Shown one piece after another: positions 39,386 through 52,079 of a DNA stretch of 64,000 nt. Every line of letters begins with the position of its first letter. Position 1 is the first letter of the stretch. The DNA is from Casuarius casuarius. Taxonomy: Eukaryota; Chordata; Aves; Casuariiformes; Casuariidae. Made by a program: the position numbers and the translations under genes. Under the pieces are notes generated by a model. It saw only the letters and a program-made list of their open reading frames with translations. It was not told the origin of the DNA and made no database searches. Where the stretch lies: assembly GCA_003342895.1 (NCBI GenBank), contig PTFA01000041.1, positions 4,551,983 through 4,615,982 on the forward strand, given 5' to 3'.

Positions 39386-39884
39386 ATTATCTGGTGTGCT
39401 CCAAATTTATAACCTGCTTATTAATAGAAACATGAGATAGGAACACTTCTTATGATTTCACTGTGGATCAAAGGCTGCAGGTAAGTACCAACTCACTGTT
39501 GTCATGAGATTGCACCATAGGCTATGGGCAAAGCTAGAGAGAACTCACTTTTTTCCTAGGCTTCTCACAGACCACTCTGATTAAAAAAACTCTGTAATCA
39601 TAATTTATATTGCAATTTTGACATTAATTAATTAATTTAAAGAATATCCTCTATGAGATTCTGAGTTGTTTCCCATTTTTATAATGCAATTTATGCTGTG
39701 TTGATGATTAATTTTTATTTATTTTTCTTTTTTTTTTTAGTTCAGTGAACTTGTAAAAGCTTTTAATTCTCTCCCGTCTTCCTCCACTGCCAACATAGCT
39801 CAATATAACGGAGACTTCTAGCAAACATTGTTACACATGCCAGTATTCTGTCCAATTTTAACTAAACATTCAATAATCCTAAGC

Positions 39885-39960
39885 TATTTTGGTACATTGG
39901 ACCCACATTCTCAAAGGTATTTAAGCACACAACTCCTGTGAGGATCTTGGCTTTGTTACT
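39885..39960 (+). repeat. Possible dispersed repeat fragment, copy B
   Basis: 'acccacattctcaaaggtatttaagcacacaactcctgtgaggatcttggc' (positions 39899-39950) has the same layout as the segment at 39290-39385 and matches the remembered dispersed repeat better than that copy does. Confidence 0.45.
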
Positions 39961-41190
39961 TTCTAAAAATGCTAGAATTCCCATATGTGCTAACATGGCA
40001 ATGGTAAATGAACAACTAATACTGCTGCTGTATTTACATAAACTATTATAAATTACATTCTTTCAGTGTAGAGCATGATTATTAATCATCCATTCAGTTC
40101 TATGTTATACACAACTAAATAAGGAATACAGTGGACCCTTTGTAATTAGTTACTTTAACTTCAGTTTTAAAGCCAAACACATTGTGACCTTATACTGATT
40201 TTGGGTTTATTAAACAGACTCCTCTATTATATGAAAGAAAAGAGAAGAAAATGTTTATGAAAGATTTTTGACATTTATTAACCTTGGCAAAATCTCTCTC
40301 ATACAGTAGTCAATAAAATATGCAGTGTGTACATATGGGTATAGTAATTAGCATGTACGTCAGAGTAACAAATGAACTCTTTCTGTCAACACAAGAAAGG
40401 CCAGGAGAGGGTTGAATCATGATTATTCTTTACTAATGCAGAATCCAAATGATTTCAAAATAATCTGCTGTCCTTAAATGCTACACACCATTAAAAGCAC
40501 TGAAATATTCAGGTCCATTCTTGTGATTGTTTGTATACTAAGTTACCACCACCTAAAGTCCCCAGACTGATGACCCAGCTCTCCCCTTCGCATGCCTACT
40601 TGCCAAATCTGTTGCATTGCCTAATTTTCCCTTGCTTAATTAACACTGGCACTAAATTTAGAATTGTCAAAGCCTGAAAAGACAATTTATGATCTGTACA
40701 TTCCTGTATTAGGACTAATGGAAATACTGCTTCGGGAAATATTCATCTAAATTTGAACACTAGTTTAGGGTCATATTTTTCTCTGTCCTGCCTGGTGTAT
40801 TTGCAAGCTAGGGATGTGCACACAGACTTCAGATAACAGACTTTGATGTTACAGTCTGAGCCACAGAAACTCTAAAAAGTTGGTTTGCATACAAAAACCT
40901 GTACCTCCTCTGCTACAGGACTAGCAGGACTAGGAAGTGAGAGCGTGCAATCCCTCTGCTTCGCACTGCAAACACCCAGCTGCAGGAAGTGAAAGACGCT
41001 GCTTCTGTGTTCCTCCCACACTGCCTGCCTGAACACTGCTCTTGTGTAGTCTGGTCCATAAAGCTCATTTCTTGAGAATCCGGCCCTGAGTCTTGAACTA
41101 TCTTGAGAGAATCAACCCTTCTGAGGTTCAGCATCTAATAAATTCTGCCCCTAGGCAAGTAAGTGAATGGACGTTTAATTTTTTCTGCAG
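39961..41190. other. AT-rich intergenic sequence, no feature recognised
   Basis: Nothing recognisable on either strand. Confidence 0.6.
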
Positions 41191-41690
41191 CTGTCAGTGA
41201 ATGTATGCAGAACAGCACAACGAGGGACAGACAAGCATGAGAGGTGAACCATGGTGCAGAGAGGAGGAGAGGGTACATAGTCTTAAAACACTGGACCAGA
41301 ATGAAGAGCTGGAGGATGGCTGTAGGCCTAAAGAAGAAAGACCCATGCAAATAATATGAGAGCTTGGATGGGAGAGAGTCCTGGAAAAGAAGAGAGAGCC
41401 ATGAAAGTGCTTTGAAAAAAAAGAAAGAAGAGGGGAAAAGAGGGTGAGGGCGAGGTGAAATCCTGAAAGCAGATGTAGAAATAGTGATATTATTGAGGAG
41501 CCAGTGGGAGAGGCAGTGAGCAAAAGATTAAAGGAGAAATGGATTTTGAAAGGCTGTGCAGAATGCAGAGGGAAGCTGCTGAGCGAGGTACAAGAGGCGC
41601 TAGGGATGGGAATCCAGGCAGCACCAGCAAGGATCATATCTTGGGGGGCTTCCTGTGAGGCACTGAAGATCTGCAGTTTTCTGCAGTAGA
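41191..41690. other. Purine-rich stretch on the plus strand
   Basis: A strong A/G bias over about 500 bp keeps the minus strand open for 187 codons (41194-41757), giving a Ser/Leu/Phe-rich hypothetical product without recognisable domains. The frame is best explained by composition. An old unrecognised repeat is possible. Confidence 0.5.
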
Positions 41691-43469
41691 TCTGCTTTTT
41701 TTTCCTGATGCTTTTATTAGTTATTTCCTCTGACAAGATATTAGTCTTGTAAGACATAATTTTCTGAGGGTTTCAACACCTTTCCATGAAAGATATCCCA
41801 ATGTTTGAAAGAAAAAGCTTTCAGAAAACTCAGTAAGTCTCTTGGTATCCTGCTAGTGGTTCAAGTGTTCTCCTAGGAAGTATTTTTCATTGTGAAAAAA
41901 AAAAAAAAAAAGCATTTTACGAGTCTTGTCAAAGTTTTCAGAGAAAAGAGGGCAACTGCAGTGTTGCCCTGTTTAGTTACCAGTGTGTAACAGTTCACAT
42001 CAATGTATTAGATACAACTCAGAGTGGCTGGCAAGTCCACTCAGAAAAAGATTAGAAGAGAGAGGTATCTCAAATACCTCCGAGGTAAACTCAGCTTACC
42101 CTTCCAAAGGGCAATCTTTCAATAACTATGTGGAGATCATTAGCATACTCTCTCACATAAAGGCTATTTGCACCGCAATAGCCAAGTGGATAAAAATAGT
42201 TCTCTGTAATACAAATGCAGAGAAGTAATAAAAGTTCATTTCCCGTTACAGTAAGAAAACACACAAATAGTCTCCTATTGCTGTACTACTCCTTTTTTTC
42301 ATGCGTTTTTGGTCATTAGCTGTAATGCATGGAAAACATGCACATGCTAAAAAAAACCTTATCATCTGCTTCAATGGCCTGTGGTCAAATGTATTTAAAA
42401 CACCAATAGTAATAATGCATAATGTCCCCCTTTTTTGCGCTGGAATATAACCTTAGGCAGTGTTCCCAAACTATTGCAGATAATTTTGCCTCAAGAAAAA
42501 GTAATGCTAATTGACTACTGTTGGCTAAACCTTTTAAAACCTCTCTTTGCGGGATGCCACTATTTCTCATCTCACTGTGCCTGAGATAATACAACTTCAC
42601 ACTCCTCTGGTTTTCTCAGTGTGACAAAAGTTTTTTTGTATTTCTTATGAATTTTTGATTCTGCATCTCAATCATCTAGTAGCTGAATAGCCAGAAGTTT
42701 GAAAGATTCCAAGTATTAACAACCATGACTAATTTTTTTAAAAAGAGCTTTATGCCACATATGAGTGACTCCTTATCTGCAGTTAGCAGAAAAAAAAAAC
42801 CTTATATGGAAATAAACATAGTGATCTTTTAAATTATGGATAAAGAATGTACTATTTTATGGCTGTTTATAAAAATAATGAGCAAAGCATCAAAGAAACT
42901 TTGTTTATGAATTCTAACAAAGGAGACAGATTATTTCCTCCATTTTCCCCCTATCACAATACAGACAGAAAGAGGTAAAATTTCTGAGCACAAAGAAAGC
43001 AATCCCTGAGTGCAAGGAGTTTCCAGAACTTGTCCACAAATTGACTCAGAAGTTGCTAGAAATATTTGGATTTGTGTAGACAATTCAGCCAAGTATGGGG
43101 TAGTAGGAATAGAAATCATGCACTGAAATGGAAAAGCCCTTCTGAAAATATTTTTACAGTACAAAGGCAAATGGTGAACAATATATGAAGTATAAGCTAA
43201 ACAGAAACACTAGACCTGATTCTTGGCTGCTTTTCTCTACTCAGTAAGAGCATAGGTAATGAACAAAAAATTGTTCCTTGAGGATTCCTTGGCATGTTTT
43301 ACAGTCATTTTTCATTTATTATTCTACTAGAAGGTCTTAAAAATGGATTTCTGCTTGGAAAGGGATTTCCACTTGTACATCTCAGTTTACTTTATAATTT
43401 CCTTTATAATAGTTACTATACCATCTCTAAGTTTATAGAAGTTGCTGGTGCTTGAGCACTAAAAGGCGG
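41691..43469. other. AT-rich intergenic sequence with a poly-A run
   Basis: A run of 17 A lies at 41895-41911. No LINE or SINE body adjoining it was recognised, so it is not called as an insertion. Confidence 0.55.
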
Positions 43470-43499
43470 ATATTAGAAATCCATATGGATTTCTAATAT
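43470..43499. repeat. Perfect 30-bp palindrome
   Basis: Two 15-bp arms, ATATTAGAAATCCAT and its exact reverse complement, meet without a spacer. The symmetry stops sharply at both ends. Confidence 0.95.
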
Positions 43500-43839
43500 G
43501 TATAATAAGTATATGGAAGCGTGCTGATCCTCACCCAAATGGTGTCTCACTTCGCACTAGTCCTACCACAAGGATTTCACACTGCCTGCAGATATTGACT
43601 GTAGGTGTACTGGCTAAAATGGGACACAGACAGAACTGAAATGATGCTAGCTGAAAGGGGGGAATGATCCACATCAGTAGCCAGAACAGAGTATCTACCT
43701 CAGCTCATTAAAAGATCAAGTTTCTCTTCAGTTCCACATTAGTCCCAGATGCTTTGGATCATCAATGGAGGAAAAAAAAAGCCCTCTTCTATCGCTTTCT
43801 TGCTAACAGGTGAGAATGCAAGTCTACTTCCCAGCTGAA

Positions 43840-44035
43840 GATCTGGCCCTAGCTATCCACACAATCGACATCTCCAGCCATTATCAGTGAAACTTGTTGT
43901 GTCTGGAATCACATGTGAAAATACTTCAGAGACTTCGGTTTATTCAGAATGTGGCTACCTCCTTCATTGTGGTCGTAGGTTACAAAGAGCACACTGCTCC
44001 CAGTCTCAGAAGTGTTCAGTGTTTCCCTCCCTAGG
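43840..44035 (+). mobile_element. L2/CR1-type LINE reverse transcriptase relic
   Basis: The plus-strand frame from 43918 reads LQRLRFIQNVA, then KEHTAPSLRSV, then FPP. This is the family block 'LQRLQLVQNAAAR...REHITPVLRSLHWLP' found just after the RT domain of L2 and CR1 elements. Upstream, HTIDISSHYQ followed by a stop corresponds to the 'HTLVISRLDYCN' block. The copy is short, diverged and contains a stop codon. L2 is favoured over L3 by the EH..P.LRS spacing, but not securely. Confidence 0.7.
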
Positions 44036-46619
44036 CCCTCATCCCTGAAGCGGCTGACAACTCAGGTTGCTGCTGTCTCAGAGAGTTTCTGTCTGTCCAG
44101 TCCACCACATCAGTGGGGACCATGCAGCTTTGCAGGTGTTATCCAAGGCACGTCTGGCAAGTGATCATACAGAGTTTTTTCTTAATGTGTATGCTGTCTG
44201 GTTTGGACAGTCATAACTGACCGCGTAGTAGTGCTTTCTTTCCTTGCCTGGACAACCTACCTGCTAACCTTGGACAATCGGCCACCACAGACACTTGCCC
44301 ATCTGACCTGAAATCTGCCCCCTATGAACACTCAGCAAAACTCAGTCCCTGAAGCAATTATGGGAAGTGGGAGGACACAGCACACCTGAAGGGAGCCCAT
44401 TAATAAAACTGCAACTATTCTATGTTTTCCTGGCAGTATTGCATCCAATTTTGACACTTCTGGCACAACAGAGATCCAAGGGAGGGAGGCTTTTTCCTTA
44501 TGGCAGAGGCATCCTGGTGGATTCCCCAAGGCTCAGCATCAGCCGAGGAAGGGCTGGCAATGAACTTTAGTCTGGTGGAGACAAGAGGGCAAATGATTTC
44601 AGGAAGTGCAACTGCGCTAACATGATTGCCAGAGAACTGTGAGCTTTGGTAAATCAGTTCGTACAGCAATATACACTGCTAAAAGATCCCAGCAATATTT
44701 AGAGTAGGAAGTTTGTTTTTCCCGGAATTGCTTTTGTTTTTTTATTCCATTATTCTTACAAACATATTTTTTCTTCTGTTTCATTTCAACATGATTGTTT
44801 TTCAGGTCCTAAACAAAAGAAGAGTAAGACAAATTATTCTGCAGCAGTATACGAGTTGGCATAGAGTGTCAGAAGGAGCCATTATGGTGTGTCAGACAAC
44901 TACTTATTTAGGGACTTTTGAAACCACTGATAATTGACTTGGAATAAAACAGCTTCTCTGGAACTGAAGGAGTCTATTGTTTAAGTACTTACCACATTTG
45001 CTCCAAGTCATTTAAAAAATGTTATTGACCCTGGTTAAACTATTACAGACATAAAGGAATGGTGAAAGTGTGACGTGCAGTGGTACTGTCTGATACAATT
45101 TTACTAAGCTGACTGCGTAAATACAGATGTGAACACTAAGGCTGGGGATGGGATAGGATGGGGAGAGCTGGGCACAAATCTAAACCCCGGTGGCTAGTAC
45201 CTTTAGTGACAGAGGCAGCTGGAGACTAGCAGAAACAGATTATAATATGCAATGCACTAGGCTGTATCAGCCTGACAGCCTTTCTGCCTGCTCCACAGGA
45301 CTCCTGTGAAGGTTGCCATGGCCTCTGATGCATATTCAATACTAGACCCCATCTCACTCTCCAGAGCAGGGGAAGTTGTGCAGCTACACAAGACTGACAT
45401 ATGCACACAAGCAGCCACATCAGCTGGTGCAGGGAACTGGATCCCCAGTTCATCTAGTGATATCAAGGCATGGACCTGGCTCAGTCCCCAGGAAACAGCA
45501 AAATCCTGAGAAGCCATTTGTAAATTTACACCTTAAAATCTAGGCACCTTGTCAAACTGTGCTGTACTCAGCCTGACTGTAGTGGCTGCTGTTCATGGAC
45601 ACAGACGTGGGCTACAGCATGGCTGTTGCATTAGGGAGCTCAGAGATTCTCATTTCTAGCCTTATGGCTGGACACACTCCTGGGAGGTAAGAAAAAGGAG
45701 TCTGAATCATCTCCAGTTGAGGAAGGCACAGAACAGAGTCTCCCACATCCTCTGCTTCAATCTCTAAGGGCTCAGACTCAAGCAGTTGTATTCCCGGTGG
45801 GAACTGCCTAAACTTTAGACTGGAGAGAAAGCAGTGATCATTTTCCTGTGAGAGTCCAGTGCTCCACCTTCTTGGCAAGGAAACTGCCGATAAGGACTGG
45901 CCTTTGTATGCCTCTCCAGGATTTCTCAGACAGAATGAAGTGTACAGGCCCCGTAAGTCCTGGCAGCAATTGACTTGCATGATTTATGCCCACGTGCTCC
46001 CACCACTAGGCTGCATGTCTGCAAGAGGTGCGGTGCTTTCTGGATGGGCCATTCCTACTGTTCATGTGCCTCTCTCTTGACCTCCACATGTGCTAAGGAT
46101 ATAGCCAAGATTTCCAGACTGCGCTGCCTCTGCTCTGATTTGATTGCTGGATATCAGGAAGTCTTGTTTCCAATCCAACTGTGTGTTCTGTCCTCAAATT
46201 CCACCTGAACAAAATCTCCAGCTGGAAAGAAAGGATAAATGTGGGTTCAAACGGTTCCTGTATCTGCCAAAATGGAGTTTAAATACTCAAAAAGAACTGA
46301 CATAAAATTCTTGAAGAATTATAACCTTTCCCCACAAAACCTTTGCAACTATTCAAATGGTGAAATATTTCAGAAAGATAACTTAGAATATTGTGGCAAT
46401 TTCAAGTTCCAATGCTCATATGATCATCTTCTTACATGCAGTATTGAACTGTTCATGGAGATGCATGTACTTCTTAAAGATGCTGTCAGCTAACATTAGA
46501 GAAAACAGAGGCTCACCTATGTTTTCAAGTTTATAGCATGGAATTGGGAACGAGAAAATAGGAATGAGAATTAAAAAATGATGAAGTCTGAATTTGTCTT
46601 TACGATGCTTGTATAGATC
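44036..46619. other. Intergenic sequence, no feature recognised
   Basis: Bases 45120-46120 are slightly GC-richer, with overlapping short frames on both strands and no recognisable domain. Confidence 0.5.
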
Positions 46620-46710
46620 TGGGTCACTTTACTAGCTTCAGTAGAATTACTCTAGATTTACACTGATAGAAGAGCAGAATTTACCTTACTCCAGATTTCT
46701 ACCTACACAA
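46620..46710. repeat. Possible ancient interspersed repeat fragment
   Basis: The text 'gtagaattactctagatttacactgatagaagagcagaattt' resembles the dispersed sauropsid phrase 'ggagttactccagatttacactggtgtaactgagagcagaat'. The family name is uncertain. Confidence 0.4.
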
Positions 46711-49700
46711 AACAAAATAAATGCCAGTTTCAAACTCTGAATGGCCTTGTCTGTCTTTAAACAACATTAGATAAAACCGACTGGCTCCAGCAATTATCTC
46801 CAGATCACTGTACCTTAGTTGCAACAAAAATATAATTAGTCCCACCAACAAAATTACTAACTTTGTTGCTGGCTAAGAGTGAAATAGCTCTCCTCTGGAT
46901 GACAATATCAATGTTATGGGTTAAGCCTTGGGTTCTTGATGTAATGAAAGCAATATTTATGGAAGAGGCCATTTATCAACTGAAGACAATAAAGGCCATG
47001 ACTAAATTCACAGGCTATCTGAGACAGATAAAACAGTACTGTTATTATGAGCAACTTGGCAGGACTGTTCAGATATATTGTGCTGACACTCTACAGATAT
47101 ATTTACCTACATGGAAGTAAATATTCATGTGTATCTTAAAAAATGGACATAAAGCAAAACAAATGGGATATTAAGAATGCCTTTTCGATTGCCTTTTCCC
47201 ATCAGAAAATCTGTGGAAAGGAATAAGAAAAAACATTCCACTGGGAAAGCAGGCCACATCCCTATTTGTGTGGAACAAGCTGAGTGGCCCACCTCCAAAT
47301 CTTGTGAAAATACAATTATGTGACAGGGATATCTGTGTCACCGCAAGCAACAACCACCAAGCCTAACCAACCTTCTTCAGAGCAACACTAAGATTCTCTT
47401 AAGACTTCAGTACCTCTATTCTGGTTTGATTTGTGCAAGGCAGTTGGTTATGGTGATACAACATAGCTTCCATCTATATTCCATTTCTGCCACAAAACTC
47501 ACAAACCATGAGTATACCTTCCTTTGGACCTGTTTGCAGACTAACCTCCACATAACTCTGTTACTCCAGTATCTTTCCGGAAAGCGGTATTCCCCTGTGG
47601 GAGGAGGAAAGCTGTGTTCAGAAGAGCCCTTCACATGCAGCTCTCAGGGGCATGGTCCTGCCAGTTCTCACTAACAACTGCTATGAGCTTTGTTTTTTTG
47701 AGATGCTGTTTTCTCTTCTCCCTAGTCTTGTTGTTACCCTGCAGTGTCAAAATGTTCTCATGCTGAAATTGTAACTACTGTGGAAGAGATGTTTCAAAAA
47801 AAGGAATGAGAATGAAGACAGGAGAAAGAAGGTAAGAGAGGGAAAGATACGATAACAAAAACAACTGCAAGATTAGTACATTTTATTTCTTTTTTTTTTT
47901 TTGGTGCCTTTGCATTTCATTGTATTTTCCTGGAGGGAAAGGTTGCTTAAAGGAGAACTTTGAATAGAACTGGTGAATAGTATTGAAAATCCATCAACCT
48001 CTAGTAACATACCAGGCAAATTTTAGTCAATTTTAAGCCAAAAATGGTTTCCTCTGGAATGGAATAATGTATGTTCCGTATGGAATCATACTCAGATTCG
48101 CCAGAATTAATTTGTAAGTAAGATATTCAGCAAAAGAATATCACATAAAGTTTATAGGCAACATAACCTTCTCTCTGTCTCATCCTTAAAATGCAACCTT
48201 CATCTATTATTTTCACAGTTAAGCCTTAATAGCAAGTGTTGGATCTTACTGTTTATTTGCAGGGCAAGTACATGTAAATGTATTTAAATGTTTATGCAAA
48301 CTAAGCCCAACTCTCAGGCTGTCAGAGTTGCAAATATTGTATTTTGTGCCACAAAAGGCTAAGCACCTCTGGCCTATAGTGAATTTTTATAGATGTGTTT
48401 TAAAGAGATCCTAACATTATCTTAAATGGTGGTACTCTAATGTTGCTCACAACTATTTCTTAGTATTAATTAGGGATGGACAAATTAGTTTGGAAAAAAT
48501 CACAAGCATAAGTTGAAGTAGAAATTTTAACCTCCAGCTTCTATAACTGCCCTAGTAAGAATCATTTTCTGACTCCATTTCCCACAATTGACTTACCTTC
48601 TGCCCCAGACACTTCCCTTGATATTCAGCCCCTCTGTTGAAGGGCCTCAGCCAAAAAGGGAGTCATCTTTAGGCTGTCTGCTGATGTCCAATGTCATACG
48701 CACTAAGTGATCTAGAGCAAAAAATACACAGCTTCTATGTATTATGCAGACTTTGCAATGTCTGTTATCGCTCTACAGACCATTTGGTAGAACAAAAGCA
48801 GGACACTCAAAGGAATTTGAAGGAGTTTGAAGTTAAGGGTAAAATGGGAGGCTAAGAAGAGGGTAGGAGGGAACCAGAAGAACCTAGAAGAGTCAGTCAA
48901 AAAGCTTATTGAATTTAGAATAACACTAGCAGACAGAGCTGGTTTCAAGGTTAAAGACAAGGTCAATATGGCAGAAGGACATAATTAGTCCTGAAGGGTG
49001 GAGTATACAATCTTAGTGGAAAGAGGACGACTTCCCTGGAAAGAGCAGTGCATGATATAAGAGAAGAGGTAGAAGATACAGAGAAACAAGAAACACTTGG
49101 GATACTTTCAGATAATCTTATGTTCCTGCAAAACAAAATTGCTCAACCTTTTAAAGTCTTCATCCCTAAAAATGTTATGAGTAATAACCATAATCTTCTG
49201 AAATGGAAAAATTCTCTCTCAGTAGGCACTAATTAAAAAGCAGTATATTATTTGCTGCCTGCTAAACATTGCCAGAGATATAGGGATCTATTAATCAAAG
49301 AATCCATTATATCTGTTAGTTATATTAATTCTACAGTTTTATCACATATGAACTATCAGGCTATAAATTATACAGAAAGCTATAAAAACTTCATCATTTA
49401 AGTAGGCATAGGTGAATGGGAAAATTAGGAATGAGGAAGGTACCACTGTCTTAAAGCTAACAATCATGTGACGTTAGAAGTGACTTGGCCCTCAAGTCCC
49501 AGCTCAGAGATTTCAGTTAGTGAGATTTTAAGGCCACCTACTGTTAATTCATTTTCATAAGTATTTCCCTCATTAAAACTTTGTTTAAAGGAACTCCATT
49601 CACACCTGAAGACATAAAGAACAAACCTGTTGCCAGTGTGTTCTCTGCTCAGGTAAAAACTCTGAAGGATCTCCCTTCTCTTGGAAGGTACTTGCTTAAA

Positions 49701-49849
49701 TAATACCTACAAGTCCTTTAACTTTTTTGGGATAGATTCAGGTTTGCTACTGCTTTACATCCTTTTTGTATGTCTGTCAAATCCCATACAGTGTAGAATC
49801 TTCAACAACTATATGGAAACATAAGTATGGAGCTGGATGGGGGATCACA
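46711..49849. other. AT-rich intergenic sequence, no feature recognised
   Basis: Apart from a T run near 47890-47902 nothing is recognisable. Confidence 0.55.
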
Positions 49850-50150
49850 CAGCTATAGAAAATAAACTTGGAAATGAACTGGTACTGGAGATGATCTAGC
49901 ATCCATTCCCTTCTATTATGATACTGAACCATTGCACATTGTTGTGTAACCTGCTTTTTTTCTGCAACCTCCTTTGACAATCTATTCCATTGCTTAAACA
50001 TCTTTATAGATATGAAATATGTTTCAAATTACCTAAACAAAATTTGCAACTCAAGCCCATCTTCTTTGTACTATCTGCAGTGAACAGAGAAAGTGTTTTG
50101 TTCTCTTCTCCCATCAGCTTTTACATTTTTGAAGACAGTTAACGTATGTA
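49850..50150 (-). mobile_element. CR1 LINE 3' end fragment, antisense
   Basis: The plus strand reads as the complement of a CR1 3' region: 'tggagatgatctagcatccattcc' (family: 'ggaggtcatctagtccaacccc'), 'caacctcctttgacaatctattccattgctt' (family: 'cctccctaggtaacccattccagtgctt'), and 'aatttgcaactcaagcccat' followed by 'tatctgcagtgaacag', also family phrases. The end of the element lies on the left and the truncated side near 50150. Confidence 0.85.
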
Positions 50151-50469
50151 AGTGTAAAAGGTGAGTTTGTAGTGGTCATCGTTTAAATTGTATGCTTTCA
50201 ATTTCCACCTAGCAGAGAGAAAGACCTCTCCTCCACCTCCAAAAAATTCTAGGCAATGTGCAAGTTAAAAAAAAAATCCATAAAGAAGAGGAAGCTAGTG
50301 TAGAGGAAATAGAAGGTGCAGCTATGTAGGTATATTCTAGCTTAAAATCAAAAAGTGGAAATAATGTCCAGTAAAGAAGACTAGAAAGGACCATGCTCCT
50401 CAACAAGTTAAAATTAAAACCACAGAAAGGCATGCCAAAAAGATCTGGAGAAACTAATCTTTAGTGGTA

Positions 50470-51650
50470 CAGAAGCTGTTTCTTTTTCAAATCTACCAGA
50501 ATAAGGAAGCTTGTCCAGGTCCAGGATATGGTTAAGAAATATAAGGAATATTTATGTGATGTATAAATATTGCAGAAAGGCTGACTGAATCCTTCCCATG
50601 TCAGAGCCATTCTTTACAGGGAATAAGTCTGAGGAAATGTGTCAGATTGACGTGTCAATAAAAGAGTTTGAAAATAAATCAATGCTCTTAAGAATAATAA
50701 ATCACTAGAACCTGGTGGCATTCTCTATAGAATTCTAAAAAGCATTGTTAAATTGTTAAACTGCCAATTGACACTTGTAATTATTGTTTACATGTGTCCC
50801 GATGTCACAGGAAAGCAGATGGGAAACATGGTATCGAACTTTGAAAAAAGTTCCAGTCATGATCCTAGGAAATATGAATCGGTAAACCTGATTTTCACAA
50901 ATCAGTAAAAAAGAATAAACTTGATAACGAATAAATTTAGTAATACTGTGAGGAATATGAGATATTGGGAAACAGGCTTTTGACGAAAGTCATAGTTTTA
51001 GTATAGTTCACTGAAAGAATAAATGGACATGTGGATAGTGCTGATCCAAAGAATATAATATGTGTGGATTTTCAAAAAGCATTTGACAAAATCTCTTTTA
51101 ATGAAACTAAGCACTCATGAGATAATAGAGGAATTTTTCTCATGGATTAATGGCTGATCAAAGAATGTTAGAAACAGATGACATGTTTCTACAATGGAGA
51201 AATGGAGAAAGGTTAGGTACTCCATAAATTAGCAAAATCTTCTTAAGATCAATACTGGAACATAGTTCAACATAGTCTGGATCTCAAAATGGGCATGAAT
51301 GTTTTCTCAGCCACTGACAAGTTTGTATGTGGTACAGACTTTTGCGGCATAGTCTGTTCTGAAGTTCACTCTGAAAAGCTGCAAAAAGATCTCACAGTCA
51401 TGAATAACCAAAGAACCTCAACATAAAATTCAATGTCAGTGAAAGCAAAAAAGCATATATAAGAAAAAAATAATCTTAGTTCCAGGTACACAGTGACGGG
51501 TTATAAATGTATATTTATCAGATGGAATCATTGTAGAGACCTCTCTGGAAGCAGCAGACCAATACTCAACGATAGTGAAGAAAGGTAAATAGAATATTAA
51601 GCAAAACAAAATGTGTAGAAAAAAGATCACCTCTTTTAGTTGACCAATTT
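50470..51650 (+). mobile_element. CR1 LINE ORF2 reverse transcriptase relic
   Basis: Plus-strand frames show CR1 reverse transcriptase landmarks in the right order: YESVNLIF at 50873-50896 (family YRPVNLTS), VDFQKAFDKI at 51064-51093 (family DFQKAFDKV, carrying a catalytic aspartate region), then DNA equivalents of the segment between the RT core and the C-terminus around 51340-51440. A later block from 51475 ('ttagttccaggtacacagtgacgggttat', then 'gacctctctggaagcagcagaccaatactcaacgatagtgaagaaagg') corresponds to the C-terminal 'SLEASAQCLTTVKKANRIL' segment. Many stops and frameshifts are present. Ends are approximate. Confidence 0.8.
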
Positions 51651-52079
51651 ACATAATTTCTTAAAAAGGAGAAAAGCTATCAAGAAACATTTCTTTCTTC
51701 AGGTCACCTAGCCAAAAGTTGGAAAAGTCTCCTGATTATTTACAGAAACCAGTTGTAGTGGAACAGCAGCTGATCATTAGTTAATGATACCATATTATTA
51801 CGAAAATGTAAGCATTGTACTGAGATACAAATGCCCTTCCTTTTGCCATTTGTCATTCCCCAACTTGAACTTAAAGTCTGAAGACACCCCACCCGGCCTT
51901 GGCTTGCGTGAAGCAAAGTGCGAGGCCTGAGGTGTCCTAGGCTTTACCCCCTGCATCTCCTTTCTGGTGAGGCTCCTGTCTAGAAACACTTGTTCTAAAG
52001 GCAGCTGACAAGGCACGTGTGTCTTTAGATCCCTTTGTTTTCTGTAACAAATAGTCCTTCCTATTATCAAGGCCCTGAG
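51651..52079. other. Sequence between the CR1 relic and the CpG island
   Basis: No repeat was recognised. The minus strand stays open from within the island down to 51798. Confidence 0.5.

Noticed and set aside
41194..41757. 187-codon minus-strand frame
   Set aside because: The product is Ser/Leu/Phe-rich without a domain, explained by the purine-rich plus strand.
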